Shown: positions 1-12,100, counted from the first letter of the stretch. The stretch: DNA of 64,000 nt from Talpa occidentalis (GCF_014898055.3 NW_023605305.1:116386234-116450233), one strand, 5' to 3'. Translations and numbers: made by a program. Notes: a model not told the origin generated them from the sequence alone.

Positions 1-1535
1 GCTCCCCGGTGCTCTTCATGGGGCTTGTTCCGGGTCTTCTGCCACAAGGCGCAGCCCCCCAGGCCTCTCACTGCCCACTTCAGGCCCTGGTCGGCCCCTC
101 AGGGCTCCCGCGGGCGTTGGGAGGGGAGTGACAGCCGGGGCTGGGGCTGCAGGGACAGCGGCGACGCGCAGCAGCACACACGTCCCGTGGGGAGGCGGGA
201 ACGCCACCCGGGGCTTCAGTGACTTCTACCAACATTTCTGCAAATACAAAGTCTAGCACCTGAGAAAAAATAAGCAGAGGCTCCAGAAGACAACGAAATC
301 AGTGAAGATGAACAGGGAGAAAGGGACGCAGGAGCAGGCGCACAGGCCCGGGGCCGGTGTGAGCAGGCAGAGCCGCGGAGCCCCTGCCGCCGCCGCCCCG
401 GGCACGCTCCGGAGAACCGAGGGCAGCCAGACCCACAGCCGCCGGCCTCTCCTCACCGAGAGCTCGGAAACCTGGAGGAGGCTAAAGACAGGGCAGGATG
501 AAAGCCCAGAGAGGGGCCGGGACGGGTGCAGAGAAGCAGGCGGGGCGGGCCCGGGACCCCGCGGTGGGCAGGGGTTGGCTGCAGGACGAGCGGGCAGGCC
601 TGCGATGGGGCCGGCGCTCCCAGCCCGACGTCGTGACACAGGCAGCGGCGCAGTGTGGCCCGACAGGCTGAGTCTCGGGAGGCGCACGGGGCCGCGGGGA
701 GCGGGAGAAGCCCCGGCGCGGCAGCACGGGCCAGCGAGGGCCAGCGACCCGCCGCGGAGCCCAGCAGGGTGGGCACCAGGCGCAGCCGAGAGAACATGAC
801 CCCCCCCCCCCAACCCCGGGCCCAGCCCTGCCTGTCAGGGGAGGCCTTTGAAAGAGAAGATGCAGAGACGACATCTCCACACAACCCCGTGTTCGTCCAC
901 AAAGCCCCGCTCACGGAGACACTGAAATGACGCTGATCATGAAGGAGAAAAATATTCCGGACTAAGAACGGAATGGAATAGAGAAGCAAAAATGGAAAAT
1001 TCAAACATTTACTAGATCTGAAGGGAGCGAAGGGGTGCTCCCCCTCAGAGGGGCGTGAGCCCGAAACGCGCGTCCGTGCCGGCGAGCCCGCAGCCTGTCG
1101 GGAAGCTGGGAGGCCCCGGCCGGCCGCGCGCGGAGCAGCAGAGCCGGCGTGGAGGTCAGCGAGAGAAGAAATGTCCTGGGGAAGCTCCGAGTCCGGCCCC
1201 TGCCGCGCCGGCAGCCGCGCAGAGGACGAGGGAGGCGCGGCTCTGCAGGGGCCCACGTGCAGACCAGACGGGCGCGGCCCCCGCGGTAAGACGTGGCGTC
1301 TGAGACCCTGAAACGGGCGGGTCCCTGGCACGGCGCACGGCACCGGCCTGCCAAGGCCGGGTGACCACTGCGATGGAGCTTGGGCCGGGAGGTCGGAGGG
1401 GGCCAGGCCCGCGCGTGAGGCCATGAGGGGACGGAGCGGCGGGCGCTGGAGCTCATCGCCAGCGTGAAGCCCTAAGTGAAACGTTAATAAATAGTGGGGG
1501 GTCGTACTGTGACCCTTCACAGCTGATCTGATCGC
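1..1535. other. GC-rich intronic stretch, no gene seen
   Basis: Mostly CpG-rich intron without a recognisable gene. Two A-rich patches (about 228-315 and 925-1020) may be remnants of L1 or an endogenous element, since a degraded L1 starts just downstream, but I cannot align them with confidence. A run of 12 C sits at 800-811. Open frames on both strands overlap each other and are composition artefacts. Confidence 0.5.
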
Positions 1536-1539
1536 AGTT

Positions 1540-2795
1540 GTAGGAAACTCAGAAACGCGACTGAGGAGGACTAGAATTACTGAGTGAACATAACAAGGTC
1601 ACTGGATAGTCAATCAGTCTAAAGTCATACCATTTGATATACCAGCAACAAACCATTGTAATTAAAAAAATTTGTTTATAATAACATCGAAAGATACTCA
1701 TTACCTTGAAAGTAAATCTCACTAAAGGTGTGGAAGGTCTCTGCACAGGAAACAATGAAATGTTACTGAATCAAACCAAAGACGATCTACATACAGTGGA
1801 GTCACAGACTCTGTTCCCGGGTGCAGAGGCTCAGCATTTAAAGATATTGATTCCACAGAAGCCACATGTCAGTTAAATGTGATCCCAATTAAACTCCCTG
1901 TAGGTTTTTTAAAAAAAGCATGCTGAGATGCTGGCTCCGAAGTTGCTATGAAAGTACAAAGGCAGAGCCCCAGTTCCAAAACAGTTTTGAAGTGTGAGGC
2001 GCAAACAGTTGCTGTCGCGGTCCCGAGTTAGATGAGCTCTAAGCCCAATGAGACAGACCGGCAGAAGAGAAAGGAAAGGCCAGAAACAGAACCTCATAGG
2101 CTCGGCCACTTGATTTATGACGAGGCCGCTGAAGTTCAGTGGGGAAAGGTGGTATTTTTCAACAAAGATGCCATTGGCTGGATACTGCATGGAGAGATCC
2201 GTGCCGGACCCTTCATCACACCAAGCACGCAGATCACTCCCCGATGGATTGTTTGTCTACACGGGAAAGATCACTCCAGCAGAAGGGCATGCAGGACAGA
2301 CTTCCTGACTCGTAGGCAGCACATTCTTAAACAGAGATGCAGCTATCCGTAAAGAGGAAAAAAAAATTGCTGCCAAGTTGGACGCATTAGCATGAACAAT
2401 TTCTGTTCTGTACAGCAAGAGACAGCATGGAGAGCGAGAAAATGCAAGCTATAGAAAGGCCGATGACGCCACAGCACGCGCAGCTAGCCGCGGCCCACGG
2501 CGGCCCCGTTGGGGGGAGCGGACGGCCCAGTGGAGGACGGCGAGGGGCCTGGCTGTCAGTCCCTTAAAAAGCATATCACCCTCTCAATAAACACACGGAA
2601 TGACGCTGAAGCTCACGAATACTCAGGAGAAATACAAATTAAAATCACAAGCCGTTATCACTCCACCCCCACTGGGGGCTAAAATTAGCATGACTGACAA
2701 GGCAGCCTTGGAGCGGATGGCGCCACGGAGGCTCACGCTGCGCTGGGGTGGAAGTCGGCGCAGCCTCTTGGGCGCTCCTGGGCATCTCTGTTAAA
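1540..2795 (+). mobile_element. Degraded L1 LINE, part of ORF2
   Basis: This stretch follows the order of the mammalian L1 reverse-transcriptase ORF2 region. It runs through the A-rich segment with the classic run of aatagcatc-like and aaatctaac-like words (1640-1740), the TTTAAAGATATTGAT / ATGTGATCCCAATTAA area (1840-1900), GAGACAGACCGGCAG, GGGGAAAGGTGG (2130-2160), and the late segment with ATTAAAATCACAAGCC and CCCACTGGGGGCTAAAATTAGC (2635-2695). The frame is destroyed by many substitutions and indels, and CpG-rich changes have accumulated. It is a fossil 5'- and 3'-truncated copy in the same direction as the plus strand. Confidence 0.8.
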
Positions 2796-2799
2796 GCTC

Positions 2800-3670
2800 A
2801 GCATCCTCAGGCCACGCCCAGGTCTGCCTCCGACCAAACACACGTGCATGCGTGTGCACCAAGACACACTCGGGACACGCACAACCTCGTCGCTCCAGAG
2901 GGCAAACGGCTGTCCCCAGCAGAACCGTGCGGAGGTGTCGTGAGGCTCTCGCAGGGCTGCCGGCCGGCCGACGCGCCGAGGGCAACACCGAGCCAAGAAA
3001 ACACGCGAATGGCACATGGAATGGCACATGGAATGGCCCTACTTGTTGGAGACCCCCAAGGCGTGAGGTGCTGACACAGGGAGAATGTCGGGGTCGTGAC
3101 TGCAAGGCTGGTCAGCACGGGCTGGAAGACGCCCGTGTCCAGACCACGATGTCCTTTCCTGTGTCAGCAAAGCTAAGCCTGCGGAACAGGCCAGGGTAGA
3201 GAGGGGGAGAATATACCTGATGACGCAGAGCCCGGTGGTGAGCGTGCACCCGCACCAGGCCAAACGCTGAGAGTTCTTCCCTGTCTAGTGACCAGCCAGG
3301 AGGGGAGGGGGCGGCTGTACCGAAAACATGAGTTGCTCCGGGCACTCGGAGCCAGAGGCCTTGTGTGCCCGGGTCCCGCTTCTCTTAAACCCTGTTTTGT
3401 GCCTGTCCGTTCTTTATTCTGGGTTCTTTGGATTCTCCTCCTCAACCCTGTTCACCCAAGCCAGTCTCCTGCTGCTGCATGTGTCCTCGCTGGCGGAACC
3501 CATGCGGGTGCTTAGCAATGCAGGCTCAGGGCGGTGGACCCAGAAAGGACATCACGGGGTCACTGCAGGCCGGCCAGGGCTCTCACGGGGGTAGTGTCTA
3601 GGGCCGAGGGCAGGAAGGAGCTTCTGGGTCTCCGCACCTGTGCTTTCCTTTGAGGTCAGTCGCCTGGCTG
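2800..3670. other. Intronic stretch after the L1, no gene seen
   Basis: Possible further L1 relic sequence followed by unremarkable intron. A short triplicated word (AATGGCACATGG type) occurs at 3006-3036. No exon or RNA gene is recognised. Confidence 0.45.
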
Positions 3671-3674
3671 TGGA

Positions 3675-3840
3675 GTTTGCTCTGAGTGCATGTGGTTGCC
3701 TTTATGTTTAAGAAGTTAAACCTGAGAGAGAAACCGGAAACCTAGATTTTCAAATGAAATGCCTGGATTTTAAAATGTGAGAACTAATTTATGAAAACCA
3801 CGTACATCTGTGAGGCCATGTGCATTCGTCTGTGAGCTGC
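3675..3840. promoter_or_regulatory. AT-rich island, candidate conserved non-coding element
   Basis: Composition drops abruptly from CpG-rich to AT-rich, with words such as TTTATGTTTAAG, GATTTTCAAATGAAATG and CTAATTTATG, then returns to GC-rich. In a locus that is drifting toward G/C, short AT-rich blocks are often what selection keeps. The judgement is from composition only; a diverged transposon is an alternative. Confidence 0.35.
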
Positions 3841-3965
3841 CACGCTGTGACTTCTGAGGGTAACTCAGCTTGACGAGGAAGTTTGGGCTCTGGGCCCAGA
3901 GCCTGAGGAAGTTGGGGGCCTCCAACGGAAACTGGACGGCGATAAAGCCAGGGCCCGACTCTGCA

Positions 3966-4015
3966 TCAGGGCCTGCCCTGCCCTGCCCTGCCCTGCCTGT
4001 CTCCCTCCCTCCCTG
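3966..4015. repeat. CCCTG simple repeat with CCCT tract
   Basis: About five tandem copies of CCTGC/CCCTG followed by TCCC repeats form a short pyrimidine-rich microsatellite. Confidence 0.85.
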
Positions 4016-4049
4016 TCGTGGGTCGCAGGCCCCTGAACTGAAGAGCTGA

Positions 4050-4195
4050 GCCCTAAGGAGGAGTTTTAAAACTTGTCTGCGATGTTGTCAGACGTGATAG
4101 CAGCATCACAAAAAACAAAACAGGGCTCATTCTGTGAGCTCCTGGAGATTGTAAACCTGATGAGGGAAAATAGTCTAAGCGTCACCGTTGATGGA
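4050..4195. promoter_or_regulatory. AT-rich island, candidate conserved non-coding element
   Basis: A second AT-richer block (TTTTAAAACTTG, CACAAAAAACAAAACAGGG, GAGGGAAAATAGTCTAAG) about 200 bases after the preceding one. It contains no frame with known homology (a 124-codon frame beginning at 4073 runs on into GC-rich sequence). It could be regulatory or an old repeat. Confidence 0.3.
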
Positions 4196-5074
4196 GCACC
4201 AAGGGCAGGCGCTGCCACATCTCGTGGCCTGAGAGGCGGGAGCCAGGTCCGACGTGCAGAGTCCACCTGGCCAGAGGCAGTGGGAGCACCCCCTGGGCTC
4301 CTGGGGGGCCATCTGTCACTAACCGTCTCGCTCGTGAGCCGCTCCCTGTCCGAGGCACTCCCGGTGTGCAGGAGGCTGGCACCAGGGCACCGGGGTTGGG
4401 GACGAAAGAAGCTTCACCTGGGGTTGTTGGCAAGAAGCAGGAGGTGACTCAGCTCTGCCCCTCCCCCCTGCTAAGTAAGGCAGTGGGCTTAGGAGGCTTT
4501 GGGGGCTGGGGTCGGCTAGGGGCTGGGCTTGGCTAAAGATCAATGGCCAGATAAGGGGCAGCTCATGCGGGGACCCACGCAATGGGGCTCTCCCCAAGTG
4601 CTGGTGTCCCTCAGTGGCCCCCACTCTGGGCAGCCCTCCCCCACTCTGTGTTTGCAGCCTTCAGGGTGACCTTGAAGCTCAGTTCAAGGTTAGTCCATGA
4701 GCCTCGAGACTCTACTGTGTCTGCAGAAGCAAGTCTTAGAGAAGACCCAGGTGGGGTGCGGCCAGGAGCCTGGTTAAACCTCAGGGCTGTGCAGACGGCT
4801 GCCTCCAGGCGCCCTGGCCTCGGGGAGGCGGGCAGGGTCGGCACTGGCACACCCCTGGGGAGACGGCTCGGTGGCCGCGGGGTCCTCTGCCCGGAGCTCG
4901 CAGCAAGCGCAGGGGCTTGTTACACTCGCCACCCTGCCCGTGCCCCGGACCAGCCCAAGCCTGAGCTGGTGACAGCTCCCGCCTCGGCACAGAGGCCCTG
5001 GGAGGAGGCGGGGACCAAGGGCCGGCGCTGTGAGCGTGCGAGCCGTCGGGAAGTCACGCATTTCAGGGAAACAG

Positions 5075-5185
5075 AAGAGTCTGTGACTATTTCTCAAAAA
5101 ATTAACAACAGAGCTACCCTAGGGCCCGTCAGTCACACTTCTGGGTATTTTTCCGAAGAACAAGAAGCCGCTGACCGCAGAGCCA
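5075..5185 (+). mobile_element. L1 LINE ORF2 fragment interrupted by an LTR
   Basis: The segment around TCTCAAAAAATTAACAACAG, AGCTACCCTAGGGCC and ACTTCTGGGTATTTTTCC matches the well-known L1 ORF2 stretch encoding the Leu-Pro-Val-Thr / leu-gly-ile type region near the 3' end. It stops where the LTR at 5212 begins, so the LTR probably inserted into, or next to, this L1 piece. Confidence 0.75.
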
Positions 5186-5211
5186 CAGCAGCCAGCGCTC
5201 GCCTGTCCGGC

Positions 5212-5669
5212 TGTAGGGTAAGGAAAAATGTCAGGCTTTTCTGCCCTCCCGCCATCAGGATAGAGGATGGATCCCTGCGGTCCTGAACGCATGCCTGATG
5301 GCGGCACCTGCAGTGGGGTGTGGGCACAGGTAGATGGGATTCACCTGGGCTAAGATTGGGCTTATGAGGGCGGCGTCACAGAGACGCGGCAGAAGCAGAA
5401 CCATGAGAGCAGAGAAGCAGAAGAACCATGAGAGAAGCAGAGAGAACGCAAAGAACGCCAGAGAGCCCAGAAAGAGTGAGGACTTGCTGGGGGCTGGGAG
5501 GCCTGCTGGCTGCCCAGCACCTCTGCCTGCCGTGTACCTGGTAGATCCCAATAAAAGCCTGCAAAAGTCACTGAGGGTTCCAGCACTCTCTCCTCCTCCA
5601 CCCGTCTGCTTGGATCATAGAGATCCTGCTCCGTGCCCATTCCTGCCCTTAACCATTCTAAGAGCATTC
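5212..5669 (+). mobile_element. LTR-like element, first copy of a direct pair
   Basis: A 458-base unit beginning TGTAGGGTAA that is repeated directly afterwards. It has LTR features: a TG start, an A/G-rich purine stretch (5395-5480) and a polyadenylation signal AATAAA at about 5551 followed by GCCTGC and a pyrimidine-rich end. The two units differ by many substitutions and by indels in the AGCAGAA-type internal repeats. This fits a solo LTR with a tandem duplicate, or two LTRs whose internal part was lost. No envelope, polymerase or gag frame is recognised, so no virus is encoded. Confidence 0.65.
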
Positions 5670-6050
5670 TGTAGGGTAAAGAAAATGTCAGGCTTTTCTG
5701 CCCTCCCGCCATCAGGATAGATGATGGATCCTTGTCCTGAACGCAGGCCTGATGGCGGCACCTGGACTAGGGTGTGGGCACAGGTAGATGGGATTCACCT
5801 GGGCTGAGACTGGGCTTTTAAGGGCGGCGTCACGGGGGCGCCAGAAGAAGCCGAAAGAGAAGCCGAGGCAGAAGCAGAGAAGCAGAAACAGAAGCAGAGA
5901 TCACCGGAGAGCCCAGATAGAGTGAGGATTGGGGGGGGCCCTGCCTGCCGTGTGTCTGGTGAACCCCAATAAAAGACCTGCAAAACCCACTGAGGACCCT
6001 GACTCCTTTACCCGGTCTGCTGGATCATAGAAAACCTGCACTAGCCCTGC
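5670..6050 (+). mobile_element. LTR-like element, second copy
   Basis: It starts with the same TGTAGGGTAAAG..ATGTCAGGCTTTTCTG words as the first copy and has the same order: ATCAGGATAG, CACAGGTAGATGGGATTCAC, purine-rich AGCAGAAGCAG tract, and AATAAAAGACC polyadenylation signal near 5967. It is about 80 bases shorter, mainly within the purine-rich part and the 3' end. Sequence beyond about 6050 is not shared with the first copy. Confidence 0.65.
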
Positions 6051-6054
6051 GGGG

Positions 6055-8745
6055 AGACTGGCCGAGGCGCCCCCTTGGCCGGAAATATTACTGAGGGCGG
6101 GCGAGTTTGCCACTGGCAGCAACGTGGGAGGAGTCGAGGGGACTGGAGAAGGAAAATTAAGTCAGGCGGAGAAAGGCGAATACGAGTGATGTCACCATTT
6201 GTGCGGACGTGGGGTGGGGCAGTACCTGCCGCCGACCGGCCGCCGGGAGTCCCGGGCAGGGCCAGCGGGTGTGAGGCGGCGGGGCGGGGGTGCTGTTAGA
6301 GAGGGCGGTCTTCGGGAAGTCCTGCAACTTGCCCCTCACTCACACCTGCCAAAGCACCTGCCAGCGGATGCTGGGCCCAGTTTTCTGGACAGCATGACCT
6401 CGCCGATGTGCCGCCGCGCGTTCAGCTGGACTTAGCGGGAAGCGCCAGCCGGCGGAAGTGGGAAGACAACGTAACGCCAGAGCCCGCTTCCGCGAGCCCG
6501 GGCAGCCTAGCACACTCGGTGGGGCAGCGGCTTCGCCTCTGCTGAAGCCCGAGAGCACAGAGGACACGGCGTGGACCGTCCGTCGCCCCAGCAGTGCGAG
6601 GCCTGTTCAGGGGGCGAGGGAGCGAGCGAGTCCCAAGGAGCCGCGCGGGGCCGCCGCGGCCAGGGAGGCTGGGAGCCGGCCCCTTGGGGCTGCTGGCCCC
6701 GGGCGGGGTCTCGGCTCCTCTCCGCGCTCGGCCGAAAACACAAGACTGAGTAGAAGAAACCCCGGCTTAGGCTCCCGTGAGCCGAATCCTCGATGCCCTC
6801 GTCTCCCCAGTGAGGGAGACGTCCCAGGGCTGAAGGAGGTGCCCCGGTTCTGGGGCCCCCATCCCGCGCGGAGGCCACGAGTGTGGAGGCGGCAGTCGGG
6901 CCCTGGGGAGGCCCCCACTTGCACCTCGGCCCGGCGCGGTCGGGGCAGTGTGCCCGCGGCTGCTGCCCTGGAGGACCCAGCTTGGAGGAGCCCCTGGTTT
7001 GTAGTAAAGGACTTGAGGAGTTGGGGGTGCAGAGCCTCCCAGGGAAGAGGGTGCAGGAGCTGGAGCTGGTTTGGCTTCCAGGCGGCAGAGCCCTCCTGGC
7101 GGGAGAGCGGGGCAGGGGCTCCGGGCGCCCCGAGCCGCAGTCCCACATGCTCCCTCCCCTGGCTCCCGGCGTCGGAAAGGGGCCCCCCCAGCCTGAGTGA
7201 GGGCGCATGGCAGGGCCCGCGGCGGCCCAGGCCAGAGGCCCAGGCCCAGCCCAGTGTGGGGGAACGCACCGGCCTCGCCCATAAACGTGGCCTGCACAGG
7301 AACACTCGCGCTTTGGCGACAAAGGGGAAGATGTACGCGGCTCGGGGGGCCTGGCAGCGCCAGGGAGAGGGGGTGCCTGCTGGGCTGGGCAACCCCCATC
7401 ACCCGGGAGCACTGGAGAGGAAGCTGGGAATTTGGGGTGCCAAGTTTGCCTTTCACCCCATTCGGCGACGCTGAGGGGTCAGGGGCCGCATCAGCCCTGC
7501 AGGTCTAAACCGCGGCCCCCTCTGCTCTCTCAGGTGCTCCGGGCCGCAGGCCGCCTGCGGGAACACGTGGATGGAGGCTGCGCACCGGCGGGGCCCGCGG
7601 GCGAGGGCCAGGTGAGTCTTGGGAGGCCCTGGGGTGCCAGCGCGGTCAGCCTGAGCGCCCCGCAGGGGCTGTGGGGACAGGCAGCCGGGGCTCCTGGCTT
7701 TGAGCGAAGGGTTGCGTGGTTTGCTCAGAAAACTGGTCTGCGTCAGCGACGAAAGGCCTAGAGCGAAATGGAGAAAACGCGCCGACGACGCATGGGCAAG
7801 TGGGGCGGCAGGCGGTGTGGCCGCGCAGGGAGAGCTTGCACCAGACACCAGGTGCTGATTCACCAAAGCCTCGGGGCTGGCGAAGGGAGAGGCGCGGGGC
7901 TGGGGGCGCGAGGCGCCCCAACATGCGACACCAGCAGCATGGGAGTCGGGGAGTGGATGAGGGCGCGGGGGACACACACAGCGGAAGCGCTGAAGGGGTA
8001 GGAGCCTGCGCGCGCGGGGCCGGGCTGGCGAGGAGCGGCCGGCGGAGAAGCTGCTGTCGTCCTTGGAGAACTGTCTGGTTGGGAGAGTTGTGGGCGCGCG
8101 TTTGGGGTTAAATGTTCTTGCTCGCCCAGCCCTGGGGAGAGCGGCTGCTTGTCTCGGTCTGAGGGAGGAGGCGGCTGAGCCCGGGAAAGGTAAGGCAGGT
8201 GGGGGCCTGGCCAGGACCCGGGTCCCCTGCCTGCACACCTGCGCGCCCCCTGCTCTCGAGGGAGCCTGGAACTAGCTGTGCCAGACCAGTCTAGACCCCA
8301 GGGAGGGTGGCATGGCGCGCGAGTCCTCTGCTGGATTCAGGAGCTCTGTGACCTCGACCTTGCTCTGCAGCTCCGCTGACCACGTCTCGCCCCCGGCCCC
8401 GCCCAGTGGCTCTGGCACGCAGGTTTCATGGAGTCGGGGCCTCTGCTTGGTGCGAAGAGACTCAGGCGGGGCCAGCGGGACGGCCCCCAGCGGCCAGGCT
8501 GTGGAGAGTGTCTCAGGCCTTCCCGTCCCGTCTTTTTCCTGCCTGGTCAGTGACACGTTTCCTAACAGGCTTCTGTCTTGTGAGAGGCATCCAGCTTCAG
8601 CCTCTGCTTTCGCGCTGCAACCACAAAAGCATGTTCTGCTTCCCAGGTTTGCACTTCATGAGTGGCCTCCTAGTGGGGTGGGTGGGTTTTGGGTGGACGT
8701 ACAGGCTGGATGCCCCCGGGTCACCCTCCCTGCTGCATCCCAGTG
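6055..8745. other. CpG-rich intron, no gene seen
   Basis: High-CpG sequence with many overlapping frames, the longest 338 codons at 6458-7474 on the plus strand and 301 codons at 6507-7412 on the minus strand. These lie on top of each other, are rich in Arg, Gly, Pro and Ala, and match no known domain, so I treat them as composition artefacts. Lying right after the LTR pair, the segment was checked for retroviral proteins; none was recognised. Confidence 0.55.
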
Positions 8746-8747
8746 CA

Positions 8748-8820
8748 GCTCTACTGAATGCCCCCCTGGGTGCTAGACGCTCGCTGGGCTCTGGGGACCT
8801 CGTGAGCAAAGCAGAGCCCA
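8748..8820 (+). mobile_element. L2 LINE 3' end relic
   Basis: The order ACTGAATGCCCCCCTGGGTGC, TAGACGCTCGCTGGGCTCTGG and GTGAGCAAAGCAGA follows the familiar L2 tail (stepwise: end of the exon-less 3' UTR with gctgggctctgggga and gtgaacaaaacaga). Old and CpG-enriched. Confidence 0.6.
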
Positions 8821-8822
8821 CT

Positions 8823-8889
8823 GCTGTCCTGTGGCAGCCGGGCCTCGGGCGTGGAGTCCATCGCTGTCCTGTGGCAGCCGGGCCTCGGG
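8823..8889 (+). repeat. 40-base tandem duplication
   Basis: Twenty-seven identical bases (starting GCTGTCCTGTGG, ending CCTCGGG) occur at 8823-8849 and again at 8863-8889, a period of 40. Perfect identity suggests a recent slippage or unequal-exchange event. Confidence 0.9.
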
Positions 8890-9082
8890 TGAGCGGCCTG
8901 GGGTGAAGCTTGGCTGTGGCCTGGGCTGGTGGGTGGTGCTGTGAGGGCTGTGAGCAGGGACCTGGCCTTGCAGGGCCTGTGGGTGTAGGTAGGGCGCCGT
9001 GTGGTGGACAAGTGGCTATTTGGGGGGCGGTCACTGCTCAGCGGACACGGCCGTCTTAATGAACAGCCCATTTGTGGTTTTG

Positions 9083-9172
9083 AAAGCTGAAAGTAGCCTA
9101 CAGATTAACCACCTCAATGGCACCTGAAGGACAATAAAGTCCAGGAAAATTTCCTGTGATGAAGTTGGGCTT
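9083..9172. promoter_or_regulatory. AT-rich island, candidate conserved non-coding element
   Basis: A short non-CpG block with AGATTAACCACCTC, GACAATAAAGTCC and GGAAAATTTCCTG (an imperfect inverted word) inside GC-rich intron. Judged by composition only. Confidence 0.3.
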
Positions 9173-9174
9173 CA

Positions 9175-12100
9175 AGTGGCCGGGAGGATCGAGCGACCGG
9201 GGAGGATGCAGGCCTGCGCAGCTGGGCAGAGCTGCCCGGCCCTACTCAGCCCTCACCCTCTTACGGTTCGTCCTGAAGAGCAGCTTCGGGCTGAGTCTCT
9301 GCCCCTCGCCCCGACGGAACTAGGACTGGGTCAGGATGTAACCACTTTTGTCACCAGGTACAACAGCCATAAAATAGCAACTGTGCCTGCAGTGCCTGCT
9401 GTTCACAGCCCCCCACAGGTGCGGCGCTTAGACCTTTTCACACCCTCACGCGTATTCTTCTCAACTTGGAGAGGGTAAGAAAAAACAAGCACAAAAAGGG
9501 CATCCTTCTAGCAAGTGCTGTCCACGCCCTAGATGGGAGCCAGCACTGGCAGACACGGCGCTGCAGCCAGGCCCAGCGCTGCAGAGGAGGCCCAGGCCCA
9601 GCGGAGCCCGGAGAGGTGGTGCTGTCACGGGCTGCTGCACACTCAGCGGGGACGAGGAGCGGGGTGAGCTTGGGATGAGTTCTCTGTGTCCGAATGTCCC
9701 CCGCCTGTGAGCCTCCGGGGCAGGCTAAGCCGCTGATGGGAGGACGTGGCCCTGCCCGGGGGAGAAGGTGTGACGCGCCCCCAGGAGGGGCGAGGGGGGA
9801 CACCTGCACCAGGTGTGTCCACCCCCATTGCCCTGTAGGTGCCCTAGAGGCCGGTGCCTGCTGTGGTGTGGACCGGCTGGTGCTCGAAGCCCGACGGGCA
9901 CCTTTCATTTTCACTGACGATATTTTCAGTAATTTTTACTTTTAAAACCGGGTAAAGCAGTCCCCGTAGTCGCCTTGCAAAACTTGCAGCGTTCGTTGCC
10001 TGCGTTCAGGAGCCACGGCTCCAGGCCCGGGCCCGGCGCCTGCCTGGCTGGCTGGCTGTCCGCGCCTGCGCTTGGCCCGGCCCTGTCTCGTCTCAGTGTT
10101 GCGACCCGCAGCCCAGACGCCCATCTGGCTCTGCGCTGACCGTGCTGGTGCAGAGGGGCCCGCGCTGTTCACTCTCAGTTCCTTGTTCCCGAATCGTCCT
10201 GGGTGTTGTGGGGGTGGGGTCGAGACGGGGGCCTGGGGCGTGGCCTGGAGTAGCGATATTTCAAGAGGAAGGACAGGAACACACAGAAAAAGTGACAGGT
10301 GACCTAGCAGTACAGCTCCATGCAGGCGGAAACACCTGTGGCTCTCCTCTAAGGATTTAGAGCAAGGACCCCTGGGGGAGGGAGGGTCGGGGTGTGGACG
10401 TCGGCCTCCAGGATGTCCACTGTGGGCACAGGGGCTGGAGGATGTAAAACCAGACTGCCCCAGGCACCTTGATCTGGGTCAGTGAGTGGCCCCAGGCCTT
10501 GGGGTCCCTGGACAGGTGGCTGTGCCAGGCCTATCCACGGCCGCTGGGCTCCTGGGGAGAGGCCAGGTCGCGTCCGGGGCAACCCTCGGCCCCTGGACTT
10601 GGGTCCTGCTGCTGGTCGCCGTTCTGTGGTATTCCCGTGGTGACTGGTCAAGGCTGAGCGGCTCCCGTCATGGGTCTGAGGCCGAGCGCCTGCCGCAGGG
10701 GCTGGAAACAGCTGACGCCTGGGAGGGGCAGCCAGAAGCAGCAGCCTCGTACGCGTCCGGGGCCTCCCCATGGCCCGCCCAGGCCTGCCCGGCGCGGGGA
10801 GCTCCCAGAGGGTCACCACCCAGTATCGGGCACGGGGCTCACGCCGCAGCTCTGGGCTCGGATCCTGGCTCTCGCATGTACTTACTGAGCTTCACAATAG
10901 AGGGGAACTCTGAACAGGCTTTTGGGGGGAGTCGCCCACTCACAACCCACCCCAGTGTCCACGCACTGCCCAGTGTCAGGAATGTAGCCACGCACGAGGC
11001 AGGGCCCGCCGTCTGCCTGACTCATGCCCCACGGCCAGAGGTGGGGCCACAGTGAGCCAGTGCACCCCACAACTGCAGACTGGAGTGCACCAGGCACATG
11101 CTGGCCATGCAGGGGGGTCGGCACCTCTTACCGAGGATGTCATGTCCCATGGCTGGCGCAAGCCAGGCTAGTGGGGCCTGCCTGGACGCACTCCAGGACC
11201 ACAGGCAGGACAGCCACGTGCTGGAGCAGGGAGGGAGGGAGGGCAAGGTCAGAGCAAGGTCAAACTGAGCCTCATGCTGAGTTCCAGGGAGTCCACGGCG
11301 GGAGGGAGGACTCAGAGGACTTGGCGTGCGCCAGCCACTCAGGAAGGCTCCGGGACGCCCCACCCTGCCCCCACCTGCTCAGGCTCTTGCACTCCATATG
11401 GTCTCTCAGGAGGCTAAGACTTGAAAAGGGGGAGTGAAGGTGGGGTTCAGACACCCCCTTCCTCTCGGAGCCGCCGCTGCCCCATCAGGGAGATGGGGTT
11501 TGCACAGATGGTCTCTGCCCCTTCTGTGTTGCCACAGGCAGCAGCCCCTCCCCAGCGGCCCAGCCCAAACAGCCGTCTCTTGGATCTCCCCAGATTCCAG
11601 AGCCTTCCAGTTCCAGACTGTGACACTGGTGCCCTGAGACACACTGAACACAACAGGCTTCAGATCCTGCTCTCATCTTAAGGGGGCGAAAGAGAGAGGA
11701 AACCACGCGCCACTAACCAGGCCATAAATATTGGTGTCTTCCCGGCCCCCCAGAACACTGTCCTTTTGGCCACCAGCAGATTAATAATGGATGAAACACC
11801 TTAGATGTGCTCACTCTGGGGTGGGCACCGGCTGAGGGGACCTGACCCCACATGCCACGTGAGCACACGGTGGGTGGGCCCGGCCAGGCTGGGTGGCACT
11901 TCCACAGAGCCCTGCTGGCCGCTGCGTGAGGCCCAGGCAGGCTGCCCAGGTGTCTGCTCCTCCCGAAAACCCACCCACATGAGACCCAAGGAGAGGCTGG
12001 TTGGCACCTGCCAGATGGTGGGTTCTGAGTAACGGGGGGCGGGAAGGAAGTCTCCCACACTTCTCTGGGTGAACCCCCATGGCCAGGGATGCCGGCCAGC

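Noticed and set aside
6458..7474. 338-codon plus-strand frame just after the LTR pair
   Set aside because: A frame of 301 codons lies opposite to it, composition is Arg/Gly/Pro/Ala biased, and no known domain or retroviral protein is recognised. It fits stop-poor GC-rich DNA.
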